Assembly (NCBI RefSeq): GCF_036850765.1
Contig: NC_089492.1
Coordinates: 164,794,296 to 164,858,295 of the forward strand
Origin: Saccopteryx bilineata
Lineage: Eukaryota; Chordata; Mammalia; Chiroptera; Emballonuridae
Direction: 5' to 3'
DNA length: 64,000 nucleotides
The position numbers were made by a program, and so were the translations under genes. Positions 12,338 to 22,540 of this stretch are shown here, piece after piece. The notes under the pieces are model-generated. The model saw only the letters and a list, made by a program, of their open reading frames with translations, had not been told where the DNA came from and searched no databases. Position 1 is the stretch's first letter; every line of letters starts with the position of its first letter.

Positions 12338-12738
12338 TTTTTTTGTTTTTTTTTTATATTTCTGAAGCTGGAAACAGGGAGAGACAGTCAGACAGACTCC
12401 CGCATGCGCCCGACCGGGATCCACCCGGCACGCCCACCATGGGGCGACGCTCTGCCCACCAGGGGGCGATGCTCTGCCCATCCTGGGCGTCGCCATGTTG
12501 CGACCAGAGCTACTCTAGCGCCTGGGGCGGAGGCCACAGAGCCATCCCCAGCGCCCGGGCCATCTTTGCTCCAATGGAGCCTTGGCTGCGGGAGGGGAAG
12601 AGAGAGACAGAGAGGAAGGCGCGGCGGAGGGGTGGAGAAGCAAATGGGCGCTTCTCCTGTGTGCCCTGGCCGGGAATCGAACCCGGGTCCTCCGCACGCT
12701 AGGCCGACGCTCTACCGCTGAGCCAACCGGCCAGGGCC
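12338..12738 (-). mobile_element. Young long SINE, family F1
   Basis: A high-CpG, little-decayed copy of about 400 bp. The head on the right reads, in SINE orientation, ggccctggccggttggctcagcggtagagcg. A-box TGGCTCAGCGG and B-box GGTTCGATTCC are intact. The target-site duplication cttcagtggggtttt / cctcagtggggtttt lies at 12323-12337 and 12738-12752. It contains modules of the type 'gcgacgctctgcccaccaggg'. RNA polymerase III promoter elements appear whole, though transcription is not shown. Confidence 0.96.
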
Positions 12739-12752
12739 TCAGTGGGGTTTTA

Positions 12753-13660
12753 ATCTTCATTAGCAATGGAACTCTTGGTTCAAGCAATAACCTATGACCA
12801 CCAAACATGTAAAACAAATGACGAAGAAGCTACTTGAGCCAAAGCTGGGACAGAAAGGCCTGGAACCTAACCTCTGGCTCCCACCCATCCCCAGATCAGG
12901 GGACACTTCCTTAAAATCTGAGGGCTCTGTAAAAATAGTTTGATAAACACTCCCCTGATTTTTATGATAATTTGTCTTCTATTTATCCCCAGTTCATAGA
13001 AAAGATGAATGACTTGGGAAGAACTGCATTTCTTAGGGCAGGAAGCCTGTTCCTATCATCATACAACTTTGGCAAACAGTACACACACAGTGGATGTTTG
13101 ATTGATAGACTAGAGTCAAGTTAAATTAAAATGACAAACTTTGAAGCCAAGTTATTGCTTTAGAAATTGGAGAGGAGTGGCTTTGCCTGGCTCTTACCCA
13201 AGGTAGACGTGAGAAGGTGGTTATGGATACGGCTGTCCTGTTAATGACCTCTATCCTGAATTAATTCATTGTGATCTCTGAATCAGAGGGGGCTCACAGC
13301 CCCACTGTGAAACTGGATGATCGAATCCATAATGTAATTTCAGTCTCTCTGAGTGTCCCACCTGAGTCAGTGTGTGGCATTACAGATACAAAAATATCAA
13401 TAAATGATTGTCACATTAAAGGATCTAAGTTAGAAGGTACTACTGGTTTGACTGGGCTCATCAAAGGAAGAGCCTTTCCACTAGCATTGCTGACGGTGGG
13501 TCTGCTCCCATAGCGACAGGGAGCTCACTTCTTTGAAGGGCAGTGTGGCCATTGCCAGACAGGGGTCCCTTACACTGGTCTCTATCTTCAACCTCTTTCT
13601 TTCTGATGGCTCCTCCCCCCTTTGTATAAATGTCTCAGGTCTCTCATTGTTTCCTTATTC
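12753..13660. other. Mostly unique, with a possible L3/CR1-type remnant
   Basis: At about 13512-13620 'agcgacagggagctcacttctttgaagggcagtgtggccattgccaga' resembles an old L3/MIR-like 3' element. The rest of the stretch is not recognised. Confidence 0.4.
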
Positions 13661-13674
13661 AATCAAAAATTTTT

Positions 13675-14100
13675 GCCCTGGCTGGTTGGCTCAGCGGTAG
13701 AGCGTCGGCCTAGCGTGCGGAGGACCCGGGTTCGATTCCCGGCCAGGGCACACAGGAGAAGCGCCCATTTGCTTCTCCACCCCTCCGCCGCGCCTTCCTC
13801 TCTGTCTCTCTCTTCCCCTCCCGCAGCCAAGGCTCCATTGGAGCAAAGATGGCCCGAGCGCTGGGGATGGCTCTGTGGCCTCTGCCCCAGGCGCTAGAGT
13901 GGCTCTGGTCGCAACATGGCGACGCCCAGGAGGGTCGCAACATGGCGACGCCCAGGATGGGCAGAGCATCGCCCCCTGGTGGGCAGAGCATCGCCCCCTG
14001 GTGGGCGTGCCGGGTGGATCCCGGTCAGGCGCATGCGGGAGTCTGTCTGACTGTCTCTCCCTGTTTCCAGCTTCAGAAAAATGCAAAAAAACAAAACAAA
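13675..14100 (+). mobile_element. Young long SINE, family F1, sense, with tandemly duplicated internal modules
   Basis: Begins gccctggctggttggctcagcggtagagcgtcgg, with intact A-box and B-box (GGTTCGATTCC near 13729-13739). It ends in an A-rich tail (about 14078-14104) and is flanked by aaaaattttt-type duplications. Inside, the module 'gtcgcaacatggcgacgccc' occurs twice in tandem (13908-13957). The module 'gggcagagcatcgccccctggt' also occurs twice (13959-14004). Confidence 0.96.
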
Positions 14101-14294
14101 AAAATTTTTTTATTCTTTTAAAATATTCTCTCTTTACCCAGTACCTCTTTAAATCTGTTCTTTCTTTCATAGCCATGTCTCTTTAGAGCAGCTATGTTCT
14201 GCTTCTACTTCCTCATGCCCCCCTCATCCCTAGGCCCATAGGATCTGAGGATCCCTACCATCCACTGACACTACTCTTGACTAGATAAAAAATT

Positions 14295-14490
14295 GTCTTT
14301 TTGGACATTTAGCAGCTGTCAGGGGTTTTCAGAGGCCTCTAGCTTTGTCCCCAGACTACTCTCCATTGCCTGTGGCCCAGGGCTCCCCACCCTTATCCAT
14401 TTCTCAAAAAAGATATAGCTGGGGAGCCCTCTCCCCCCTCCTTTGAAGTATCCAGTCTTTATCCATCCCCAGAACATCACTACGCCCAGT
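14295..14490. repeat. Unclassified sequence, copy 2 (similar to 11100-11300)
   Basis: Same order of landmarks as copy 1: 'tttggacatttagcagctgtcaggggttttcagaggcctct', 'ggctccccaccc', 'cctttgaagtatccagtct', 'ccagaacatcac'. The L2 fragment begins shortly after it. Confidence 0.7.
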
Positions 14491-14519
14491 ACTTATTCAC
14501 TGTTGGCTTTCTACTTGAA

Positions 14520-15130
14520 ACTCTTTCTTGATCATTCGTGATCACTCATGGCCTCTCTCCTGGTTTGCTTCTTCTCTGGATGCTTCTCCTCTACTCTCTT
14601 CTTGGTTTGCTCTCAGCTCATTAACAAGGCTGTTCTCATTCAAGGCCCACCACGAACTGGACCCCTCTCTACCTCTCCAGCCCCTACCCACCTCCTTTTT
14701 TTCTGTAACCAAATTCACTGTTAGAGAAATGCTACATTGTTCCCAGGTTTCATTACAATCTCTTACATTCTATTTTTTCAGAATGAAAAAAGAACCTCCT
14801 CTTCTTAGTTGTACTTCTTACCTAAACTTCTGTACAGTACATCCATCAAAGCCTGGCTCAGCTGTTACCTCCACCGAGGAGCTTTCTCAGGCCCTCCCAG
14901 GCTGGGAGGGGCTTCCTACAGGTTTCCCAGAGCAGCCAGTCCACACTTCCACCTTAGCAATCCTGAAACTATATTGGAACTGTGTACTTGATGCCATAAA
15001 CTATATACACTCTGTGAACTGTGGGCTTCTTTGGGACAATGGTTTTTAAAAACATTTCTGTCTCCCATTATGTTACTATGGTAGCAGAGTACCTGAAGGT
15101 GCTCAATAATACCTAGAATAAATTAATACC
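14520..15130 (+). mobile_element. L2 LINE 3' region, sense
   Basis: L2 cues run in order: 'aaggcccaccacgaactggacccctctctacctctccagcc', 'ggctcagctgttacctccaccgaggagctttctcagg', 'gtgggcttctttgggacaatgg', and the end 'gaaggtgctcaataataccta'. The 173-codon open frame at 14528-15049 is this element read through and not a gene. Confidence 0.85.
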
Positions 15131-15785
15131 AACACAACAACATTTATACTAATTTCTTTATGAGTCTAATTTGTGGTTGTAGAATTCCTTTTTGAAAGTC
15201 AGCACTATTTGGAATACTGGCTGGTGTGCACAACATTCCTGTCCCTCCTGGTTATGATTTTGGAGTTGACCTGGCCATCTTCTCCCGAAGCCACTCCCAC
15301 TTTACAGCACCAATCCATTCATTCCACTTTGATAATGAAGGTGAAGTCCAGTGTATTGCCTCCTTCACTAACACATTCACACTCTACACAATAAACATGC
15401 CAGTGGAGTATATTAAAACTTACCAGATGAATGAAATTTCCAGCAAAAGGTTTAGAGCATGTACCTCCCAATTAGGTCTAATATCAGCTCTGACTGACTC
15501 TCAAACATAGACTAGGAAAATACCACTGATGTCGCTCTTCTGGCTGGGCATTATGTAGTATAAGGCCAGCATATCTTCCCTGTTTCTCTCTCCATTTATT
15601 ATCAAACAAATGCTGCATCCCTGTGTACACAGCCTTCTAATACATGGCTACTTTCCAGAGGGCTGTCCTGGAAAGTGACATTTCTGCACCCTCAAAGCCC
15701 TGCCTTCCCTTCTTTCTGATTTTTATATGTTAAGTGGAGAACTGGTAACTAACAAAAGACAGAAATCATTTGCCTAGTAGAAGTA
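15131..15785. other. No recognisable feature
   Basis: Apparently unique sequence without open frames of interest. Confidence 0.4.
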
Positions 15786-15789
15786 ATAC

Positions 15790-16032
15790 CACAGCTTATA
15801 TTTATTATGTGTTTCCTGTGCTAAGCTCTTAGATCTTATTTTATTCTCATAACTGTCCTATGGGGAAAGTATTGTTAGTAAACCTAGTTTACAGATGAGC
15901 AAACTGAGGCTTAGGGAGATGACTTACCATGTCCAAGCCACACAGCTAGTGAGAAGCAAGGTGGTGTTTCCAACTGAGGCAGTTTAATTGAGGACCCATT
16001 TCTTTTAACTACAAACTCTGCTGCCTGATACT
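15790..16032 (-). repeat. MIR SINE, antisense, well preserved
   Basis: Reverse complement of MIR: 'ttattctcataactgtcctatggggaaagta', 'tttacagatgagcaaactgaggcttagggagatgac' and 'cacacagctagtgagaagcaaggtgg'. The L1 composite block begins immediately to its right. Confidence 0.88.
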
Positions 16033-16050
16033 GTAAGAGTGCTCATTTCC

Positions 16051-16780
16051 TGCAAAACAAGACTACATTGTGATACCACCTCGCATGTGCTAGATTAGCT
16101 ATTTATCAACAAGACAGGTAACAACAAGTGTGGAGAAAAAGGAACCTTCATCTACTGTTGGTGGGAATGTAAAGTAGTGCAACCATTATGGAAGAAAATA
16201 TAGTGGTTCCTCAAAAAATTAAGACTAGAATTACCATATGACCTAGGAATCCCTCTACTGGATATATACCCCCAAAACTCAAAAACATTAGTATGTGAAG
16301 ACACATACCCGCCATGTTCATCACAGCATTATTCAAGATGGCCAAGACATGGAACAACCAAAGTGTCCCTTGATAAAAGATTGGATAAAGAAGATGTGGC
16401 ACATATACACTATGGAATACTACTCAGCCATAAGAAACGATAACATCGGATCATTTACAACAAGATAGATGGACCTTGATAACGTTATACTGAGTGAAAT
16501 AAGTAAATCAGAAAAAGCTAAGAACTGTATGATTTCACACATAGGTGGGATCTAAAACTGAGACTGATGGACATAGATAAAGTGGTTTGGGGGGTACTAG
16601 GGGAAGAGAGTAAAGAGGGGCAAGTATACTATGACAGAAAGTGGTTTGACTTTGGGTGATGGGCACACAACACAATCAACAGTTTAAATGCTGTAGAGAT
16701 GTTCACCTGAAACCTATGTATTCTTATTGGTCAATGTCACCCCATTAAATTTAATTTTCTAAGTAAAATTGTAAAAAAAA
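16051..16780 (+). mobile_element. 5'-truncated L1 (ORF2 end plus 3' UTR)
   Basis: Starts in ORF2 near 'gcaaaacaagactacattgtgataccacctcg' and passes 'tgttggtgggaatgtaaagtagtgcaaccattatgg'. It then runs through YTMEYYSA... at 16405-16430 and ends 'tgtcaccccattaaatttaattttc' with a short A-run at 16772-16781. The left flank 'gagtgctcatttcc' (16037-16050) recurs at 17800-17813. Confidence 0.92.
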
Positions 16781-16781
16781 A

Positions 16782-17367
16782 GTGTGCTTGTTTAACATAT
16801 AGTGTTTCCTTTATTCCTCCTACCTCAATGCCCCACTCATATTTCAGGCTGGGACCTACTCCTAATTTAAAGCTCTCTTTCCCCCTTTTGCCAACTTCTA
16901 TTATGAATCTACCTTTGTCACCCAGCTTAGTGTATCCTAAGGTTCTCTTTACCAAGCCACAGTCACAGAGCTCCAGGGAAAAGCAACCTGGTCTCATCTC
17001 TCCAGGCAGAACAGAAGCTCCATATCCACACATGCTGCAGATGGCTTTTCCAGTCTACCTGAATCATTACCAGCTAGAAGCAGCGGTCATTGGGACTTGG
17101 ACATGAGCTGCAAAGTATAGAATTGTGACAACAATTCCAGTGCCATGCAGACTTTTCCTGGATGTGGACTTTTCCTGGACTCCTGCTCCTTGTGACAGCT
17201 CCTAACAGACTGAACTGGGTTTGGGTTGCATTTTTCAGGGATTTGGCATGGTGTTGGGGCCAACTTGGACTTGGTGAACATGTTAAGGACACTACTCTTT
17301 TATAGATTCTTGCTGTATTTGCCAAGAGTTTGCTTAAAGGCTTTAATCACTGTAAAAAAAAAAAAAA
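16782..17367 (+). other. Non-L1 segment ending in a 14-A run, inside an L1 composite block
   Basis: Lies between two L1 tails and ends in A14 (17354-17367). It contains an internal direct repeat (gacttttcctgga at about 17151 and 17169). No gene is recognised. It could be an L1 3' transduction, a chimeric retrocopy or simple host DNA. Confidence 0.55.
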
Positions 17368-17800
17368 GAAAACTAGATAAAGAAGATGTAGCACATATAC
17401 ACCTTGGTATACTATTCAGCTATAAGAAATGATGACATTGGATCACTTACAACAAAATGGTGGGATCTTGATAACATTATACGGAGTGAAATAAGTAAAT
17501 CAGAAAAAACAAGAACTGCAGGATTCCATACATTGGTGGGACATAAAAACGAGACTATGAGACATGGACAAGAGTGTGGTGGTTATGGGGGACGGGGGGA
17601 GGGAAGGGGGGAGAGAGGGAGGGGGGAGAGGGAGGGGCACAAAGAAAACTAGATAGAAGGTGATGGAGGAAAATCTCTCTTTGGGTGATGGGTATGCAAC
17701 AGAATTGAATGAAAAGATAACCTGGACATGTTTTCTTTGAATATATGTACCCTGATTTATTGATGTCACCCTATTAAAATGAAAATTTATTTTTAAAAAA
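17368..17800 (+). mobile_element. 5'-truncated L1 3' end with G-rich polypurine tract
   Basis: Begins at the ORF2 C-terminus (aaagaagatgtagcacatatacac...tatactattcagc), has a strongly G-rich tract at 17586-17640, and ends 'gatgtcaccctattaaaatg' plus an A-rich tail. It is followed by gtgtgctcatttcc, a near match to the flank at 16037-16050. Confidence 0.92.
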
Positions 17801-17824
17801 GTGTGCTCATTTCCCCATTGTTTA

Positions 17825-18050
17825 AAATATTTTATATTATTTTTTTATTTTTAATTGCAGTTTACACCCAATATTATTCTGTATTAGTTTCAGTGTACAG
17901 CACAGTGGTTAGACAATCATATACTTCACAAAGTGTCTCCCCTGATATTTCCAGTACCCACCTGGCACCCTACACAGTTATTACAATATTATTGATTATA
18001 CTCCCTATGCTGTCCTTCACATCTCATATTTTATTTTAATTCTGATTGCT
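17825..18050 (-). mobile_element. Old L1 fragment, antisense
   Basis: 'tgtattagtttcagtgtacagcacagtggttagacaatcatatac' and 'cagttattacaatattattgattatactccctatgctgtcc' match an L1 UTR segment common in laurasiatherian mammals, reversed. Confidence 0.65.
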
Positions 18051-18136
18051 CTTCACTTGGCAATAGCTAACTGCTGGCCAAACAGTTAAGGGGCTTAATG
18101 GTTCATAAACTCTTCAGTGTATATCAACCATTTATT

Positions 18137-18318
18137 AAAAATTTTTTTTAGTTGATTTATTTTAGAAAGAGAGGAAGGAGGAGAGAGGGAAGCATTCATT
18201 TGTTGTTCCAGTTAGTTGTGCACTCACTGGTCACGTCCCATATGTGCCCTGACCCGAGATCAAACCCACAATCTTGATGTTTCAGGACGATGCTCTGACT
18301 AAGCTAGCTGATCAGAGC
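18137..18318 (-). mobile_element. Short SINE, family F4
   Basis: Roughly 180 bp with the tail 'gttgatttattttagaaagag' and the head 'gctctgactaagctagctgatcagagcc'. Flanks caaccatttatt / caaccacctatt. It is the first of three SINEs in a row. Confidence 0.85.
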
Positions 18319-18364
18319 CAACCACCTATTTTTAATTCTTTTTCTTTTCTTTTCTTCTTCTTCT

Positions 18365-18366
<2 letters not shown>

Positions 18367-18410
<44 letters not shown>

Positions 18411-18757
18411 TGAGGGAGAGAGGAAGAAAGAGAGAGAAAGAGGAAACGACAGACAGGAAGGGAGAGAGATGAGGAGCATCAATTTGTTGTTGCAGCACTT
18501 TAGTTGTTCATTGATTGCTTTCTCCTATGTGCCTTGACCCAGGAGCTCCAGCTGAACCAGTGACCCCTTGCTCAAGCCAGTGATCTTGGGTCATGTCTAT
18601 GATCCCAGGCTCAAGCCAGTGTGATCCTGTGCTCAAGCTGGTGAGCCCACACTCAAGGCAGATGGGCCCACACTCAGCCGGTGATCTCAGGGTTTTGAAC
18701 TGGGTCCTTAGCGTCCCAGGTCAGTGCTCTAATCCACTGCACCACTGCCTGGTCAGG
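18367..18757 (-). mobile_element. SINE family F2 with a 42-T tail
   Basis: The T-run at 18367-18408 (42 T) is the reversed poly(A) tail. The body carries the 'gagatgaggagcatcaatttgttgttgcagc' and 'ctcaagccagtgatcttggg' modules, and the head is 'ccactgcaccactgcctggtcagg'. The long pure tail suggests either a recent insertion or tail expansion. Confidence 0.92.
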
Positions 18758-18769
18758 CAATAGAACAAC

Positions 18770-18958
18770 TTTTTTTTTTAAAAAGATTTTATTTGTTGAT
18801 TTTTAGAGAGAGAGCGAGAGAGGCAGGGGAGAGGAGCAGGAAGCAACTCTCAGTTGCTTCTCACATGTGCCTTGACTGGGGGCAAGCCTGGGGTTTCGAA
18901 CAGGTGACCTCAGCATTCCAGGTTAATGCTTTATCCACTGTGCCACCATAGATCAGGC
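18770..18958 (-). mobile_element. Short SINE, family F3
   Basis: A roughly 190-bp antisense copy with head 'ccactgtgccaccatagatcagg' and body 'gcaactctcagttgcttctcacatgtgccttgactggggg'. The sequence accacctat follows at 18963. It also precedes the F2 copy at about 18322, so the two SINEs share one target site. Confidence 0.87.
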
Positions 18959-18963
18959 ACAAC

Positions 18964-19385
18964 CACCTATCTTAAATGTTAAGATTTTTATGTAATTCAA
19001 ATTATCTGTACTGTGAGCATGGATTTTCCTATATTGACATTCTTAGAACCAGACACACCTGTCTTAGAAATGAGCAGTCCAGAAGATAGGAAGCACTATT
19101 TGTAATTAAGTGGAAAATTCCCCCATGGCTGTGAAGTTAAATTAAGAAGGAACAGATTAAGCAAAGTTAAGAGAGTACTATTAGTCCTTCTAGTGAAAAC
19201 TCTTTGTTTGCCAAGCTAAAGAGTTGCCATTTCTGAATAGAAGTCAAACACTTGCTGCTTCAGAAAGGAAAATTTCAGACCTGGTTTTTCAGTGCTATTG
19301 CTGATAAGGCTGACCATGAAAAGCTTCCAAAAGTTGACATCTGGGCCCCAAAGTTTATCTTCCCCTCTGCTTATTTTCTTTATCT
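18964..19385. other. No recognisable feature
   Basis: Apparently unique sequence. Confidence 0.35.
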
Positions 19386-19535
19386 GTATGTGTGCCTTAG
19401 CTGGAAACATAAATTATGATGCCAGTCCGAGACTTGCTCCCCTCTTTATTTCCGGAAGGAGCATGGGTTTGGGTGTGGTCTCTCTAGATAAACAATGGAC
19501 CCTCACGTCAGCCCCCACCCTGGCCTGGTCAGCGT
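19385..19535. repeat. Unclassified interspersed sequence, copy 1 (similar to 20725-20875)
   Basis: 'tgtatgtgtgccttagctggaaacataaattatgatgccagtccgagacttgctcc' and 'ggaaggagcatgggtttgggtgtggtctctctagataaacaatgg' match 20725-20835 in order. The family is not recognised and could be an LTR or a DNA-element fragment. Confidence 0.65.
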
Positions 19536-19864
19536 TGGCTTCTAGGGAGAGGCGGGATGGCATGGCTCCTGTGGTTCCTCTCTCTTCTGCTCTGGTCCAG
19601 AGACAGACTACTTGTCTAAGCCAGTGAATGTCCAGCCTTGGACCAGGTGCTGCAGCTGGGCTGAATCTGTCCTCTCAAAGGGCCAGCTGGACCTTGCTCT
19701 CAAGTCATCTAGGGTGGGGGTCTTGGGTACATATTACTGTCTTGAGAGCAGACCATCTAACATAGTAATCTGATCACTTGTTTGTCTACAGATAGCACCC
19801 CATCACCTGTAGCTCCCCCAATCCCAATAGACTTTTGATCTATCTGATTTTAAACAACCTTCAT

Positions 19865-19985
19865 AGGTAGAGTGGCCAAACATCTTGGGACTGAGGGATT
19901 TCCCAGGAAGTGGGATGTTCAGTGCTGAAATTGGGGAAGTCCTGGGAAAATTGGGATGAGTGGTCAGCTTATTTCAGGGTGATTA
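19865..19985. repeat. Fragment of an ancient mammalian repeat with 'gtcctggga' motifs
   Basis: 'gagtggccaaacatcttgggactgagggatttcccaggaagtgggatg...gaagtcctgggaaaattgggatgagtggtca' resembles a common mammalian repeat whose name I cannot assign. The segment at 37430-37525 is similar. Confidence 0.45.
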
Positions 19986-19989
19986 TGGT

Positions 19990-20215
19990 TTATAGCAGGA
20001 GTTGGCACTCAGTGCCTACAGGCCAGTCCAGACGACCACCTGTTTTTGTAAATAAAGTTTTCCTGCACTACAGCCAAGCTTGTTTACTTACACATTGTTT
20101 AGGGCTGCTTTTATGCTACAGCCGCAGAGTGGAACAGTTAGTTGTGACCAAGACTATATGAATCACAAAGTGGTTTGTGTAATGTTTGTCCCTTTACAGA
20201 AAACATTTATGGATA
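19990..20215 (-). mobile_element. hAT-Charlie-type nonautonomous element
   Basis: 'agcaggagttggcactcagtgcctacaggcc', 'gtttttgtaaataaagttttcctg' and 'gtggaacagttagttgtgaccaagactat' are landmarks of a Charlie-type MITE, reversed and degraded. Confidence 0.65.
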
Positions 20216-20239
20216 TTTGATTTGTAAGAGAAAATCCCC

Positions 20240-20680
20240 AAACTCAAGCCCTCCATCATGAGCTGACTGCCTTCCTCTCCAGTCTCATTTTGACTCTTTT
20301 CTCACTCACTCTGATGACTCTCATCCGACTACCTAATTATAGCCCCAGAAAAGTGCCAAGTGCCTTCTTGTTCACTTACTTCTTTTTTCCACATGCTGCT
20401 TTCTCTACCATGAATGCCTTTCTCCTCACTCTGCTTGGCTAATTGCTTTTGGTCTGACAGAATAGAGCTCCTTCTCCAGGAAGTCCTCCCTGACTATCTT
20501 CCATCCACTCCTGAGTTCATGTGCAGGTTGAGCCTCCTGTGTACATCTCACCATTGCTGGTTTGCTTGTTGGTGTCTCCTGCCGGGTTTCATCAAGACCT
20601 TACAGGTACCTGTTCACATTTATACCCCCATACCTTAGTTTGACTGCTACATGGAAGAAACCCAGTAAATCTTTATGGAA
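20240..20680 (+). mobile_element. L2 LINE 3' fragment, sense
   Basis: 'ctcaagccctccatcatgagctgactgcc' opens the match. It continues with 'catgctgctttctctaccatgaatgcctttctcc' and 'gctccttctccaggaagtcctccctgac', which matches the L2 3' UTR layout. Degraded. Confidence 0.7.
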
Positions 20681-20724
20681 TTATGAATCTGTAAAATGGC
20701 AATAAGAATTTCCTAAGAAATTTA

Positions 20725-20875
20725 CCTCTATGTGTGTCTTAGCCAGAAACTTTGATGTGGCACCAGCCCAGGACTTAATCCTCTCCATATCTGGAAGACA
20801 CATTGGTCTGGGTGTGGTTGCCCTAGACAAATAGTGAGATCCCCATGGTCCAATGAGCCCTGGTTTGGGGAGGGA
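20725..20875. repeat. Unclassified interspersed sequence, copy 2 (similar to 19385-19535)
   Basis: 'ctatgtgtgtcttagccagaaactttgatgtggcaccagcccaggacttaatcc' aligns with copy 1. The flanks appear unrelated, so an interspersed repeat is more likely than a segmental duplication. Downstream lies 'caataaaagc' near 20974, a possible LTR-like polyadenylation signal. Confidence 0.65.
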
Positions 20876-20889
20876 GGGGGCACGTGGGT

Positions 20890-22540
20890 AATATGGTATT
20901 CTTTCCAGTGTGGACATGGATAGGAGCTATTGAACAGGAGAGAGAGCTTTTGTGAGTATAGTTTTCTGAGTGACAATAAAAGCTGGGTCACAATAAAATC
21001 TGAGGTTTTTTTTTTCTTTCTGAGAATAACTTGTTTTCTTGGAAAACTCAAGGAAAAATATGGGAATCCCCTTCCTCCCCTGTATTTTGTGTATTTTTCC
21101 CCAGGCCTGCCTGTTTCCAACTATACTAGATGCGATAAATTTTTAGAAATAACTGAGTTCTATGTTTTATGTCTCTACGTTAATAAAAGGGTTTTAGATC
21201 TGCAATGGCATCAAAAAAGTACTTGAAGGTATGGTCATTTTCCCAAAACTTTGTTTTTTCTTTTAAGAGGATTTTTTGGATCTGTTGCTTTTATATTCCC
21301 AGAAACTCCTCCAGATAAATTATTGTAGTCCCAGGAAGGGACTGAGGAAGGAATCCTGAGCGCAGGCGTGACTCTCCGGGGGGCACTGAGAAGCCTGCCT
21401 GAGGATCTGCATGGTTGGTGGGCGGAGAGAAGCCTGGGAAACGGCAGAGGGGCACCAGGGGCGGAGCGGCCCCCAAGCCAGACCGCTTTGTCCACAGATC
21501 AGCCGCTAGCACCGAAGGGCCTGTTCAGCAGGAGATGGGTTTGCAGACCTTGGCATCACTCCCCTCTGAAAAGGGGGTTTGGCCAGAGTTCACGGTCAGT
21601 TAACGTTCAGGCTGCTGACTCTGCCCTCTGGACCTTTCGTTCCCACAGCACCTGCGTGCCAGACCCGCTCTCCTCTCCATGTGGCGCAAACATGGGATGA
21701 AAAGGCAGCCTAGAGCAGGGGTGATCGTGGTGCCGCAATCCTGGCCTGAGCATGCCCAGCATGTGGGATCCAAGACAACTGCTTTGCCTTCTCTACCCCT
21801 GATCTTTCTTCTGTAAAATAGTTTATACCTCCAAAGGTTAAAATTTAAGCGAGATCACACGTGGGAAAGTTTTAAAAGCTCCTGGCACATGGCCGATGGC
21901 TTTAGGCAGTCCTGGTGGAGGGTGCCGGAGCCTGAGCAGAGACAGAGGCTCAGAGCAAGGGGCAAGGGGCAAGCTCCGCCTTGCTCTCTAGACGGCGCCA
22001 ATCTGCCAGAGACCAAGAAGGCGGGGCTCAGCCTCTCCCTGCCTTCTTCCCAGAGACTTCCCCCAAACCTAGCACCAAACTTCTGGGCCAGTGCCTCTTG
22101 TGGCCCAGATGGAAGCCAGGAATGAAGCAGATCCTGGGGAAACTGGACAGCTCTGAACCTAGGCCCACCTCAAGGGCTGTTCCTCAGGGGCCTCTCCTCA
22201 GTCATCAGATCTGTCCTACATTTCATATTCCCTGGAGGACTCAAAACTTCCCTCTCCCTACTATTCAAGGCCTTCCAGATCAGATCTCCAATGTGTCCTC
22301 CCTTTGAAGCTAGAGACAGACTTCATATTTGCTGGAAAGCTCCACGGCACACGGGCACATGGGTACCCTAAACTCACATTCAATATTGAACTCATGTTCT
22401 TCCTCCCTTACACTGACTCCTCTTCATATGTTCCCAATATGAGCTAATGGTATCATCCGCCATCCTCTCGGCAAAGCCAGAAAGTGTGGAGCTCTCCTAA
22501 GCCTCCTCCTTTTCTGTCTGTCAACCACAGAGTCCGTTCT
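20890..22540. other. No gene recognised; locally GC-rich at 21.34-21.75 and 21.89-22.1 kb
   Basis: Two open frames (83-110 codons) overlap in opposite strands at 21.2-21.7 kb. CpG density does not reach a convincing island, and I see no conserved motif. The segment at 21815-21905 has weak MIR-like character. Confidence 0.35.

Noticed and set aside
13675..13750. tRNA-like sequence with A and B boxes
   Set aside because: It is the head of an SINE. The anticodon arm is not a canonical tRNA and the body continues into the SINE.
14528..15049. 173-codon open frame
   Set aside because: It coincides with an L2 3' fragment read through by chance.
21340..22110. GC-rich stretch that could be a promoter island
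   Set aside because: CpG density by eye is modest and no core promoter or first exon is evident; a sliding-window CpG o/e calculation would decide.
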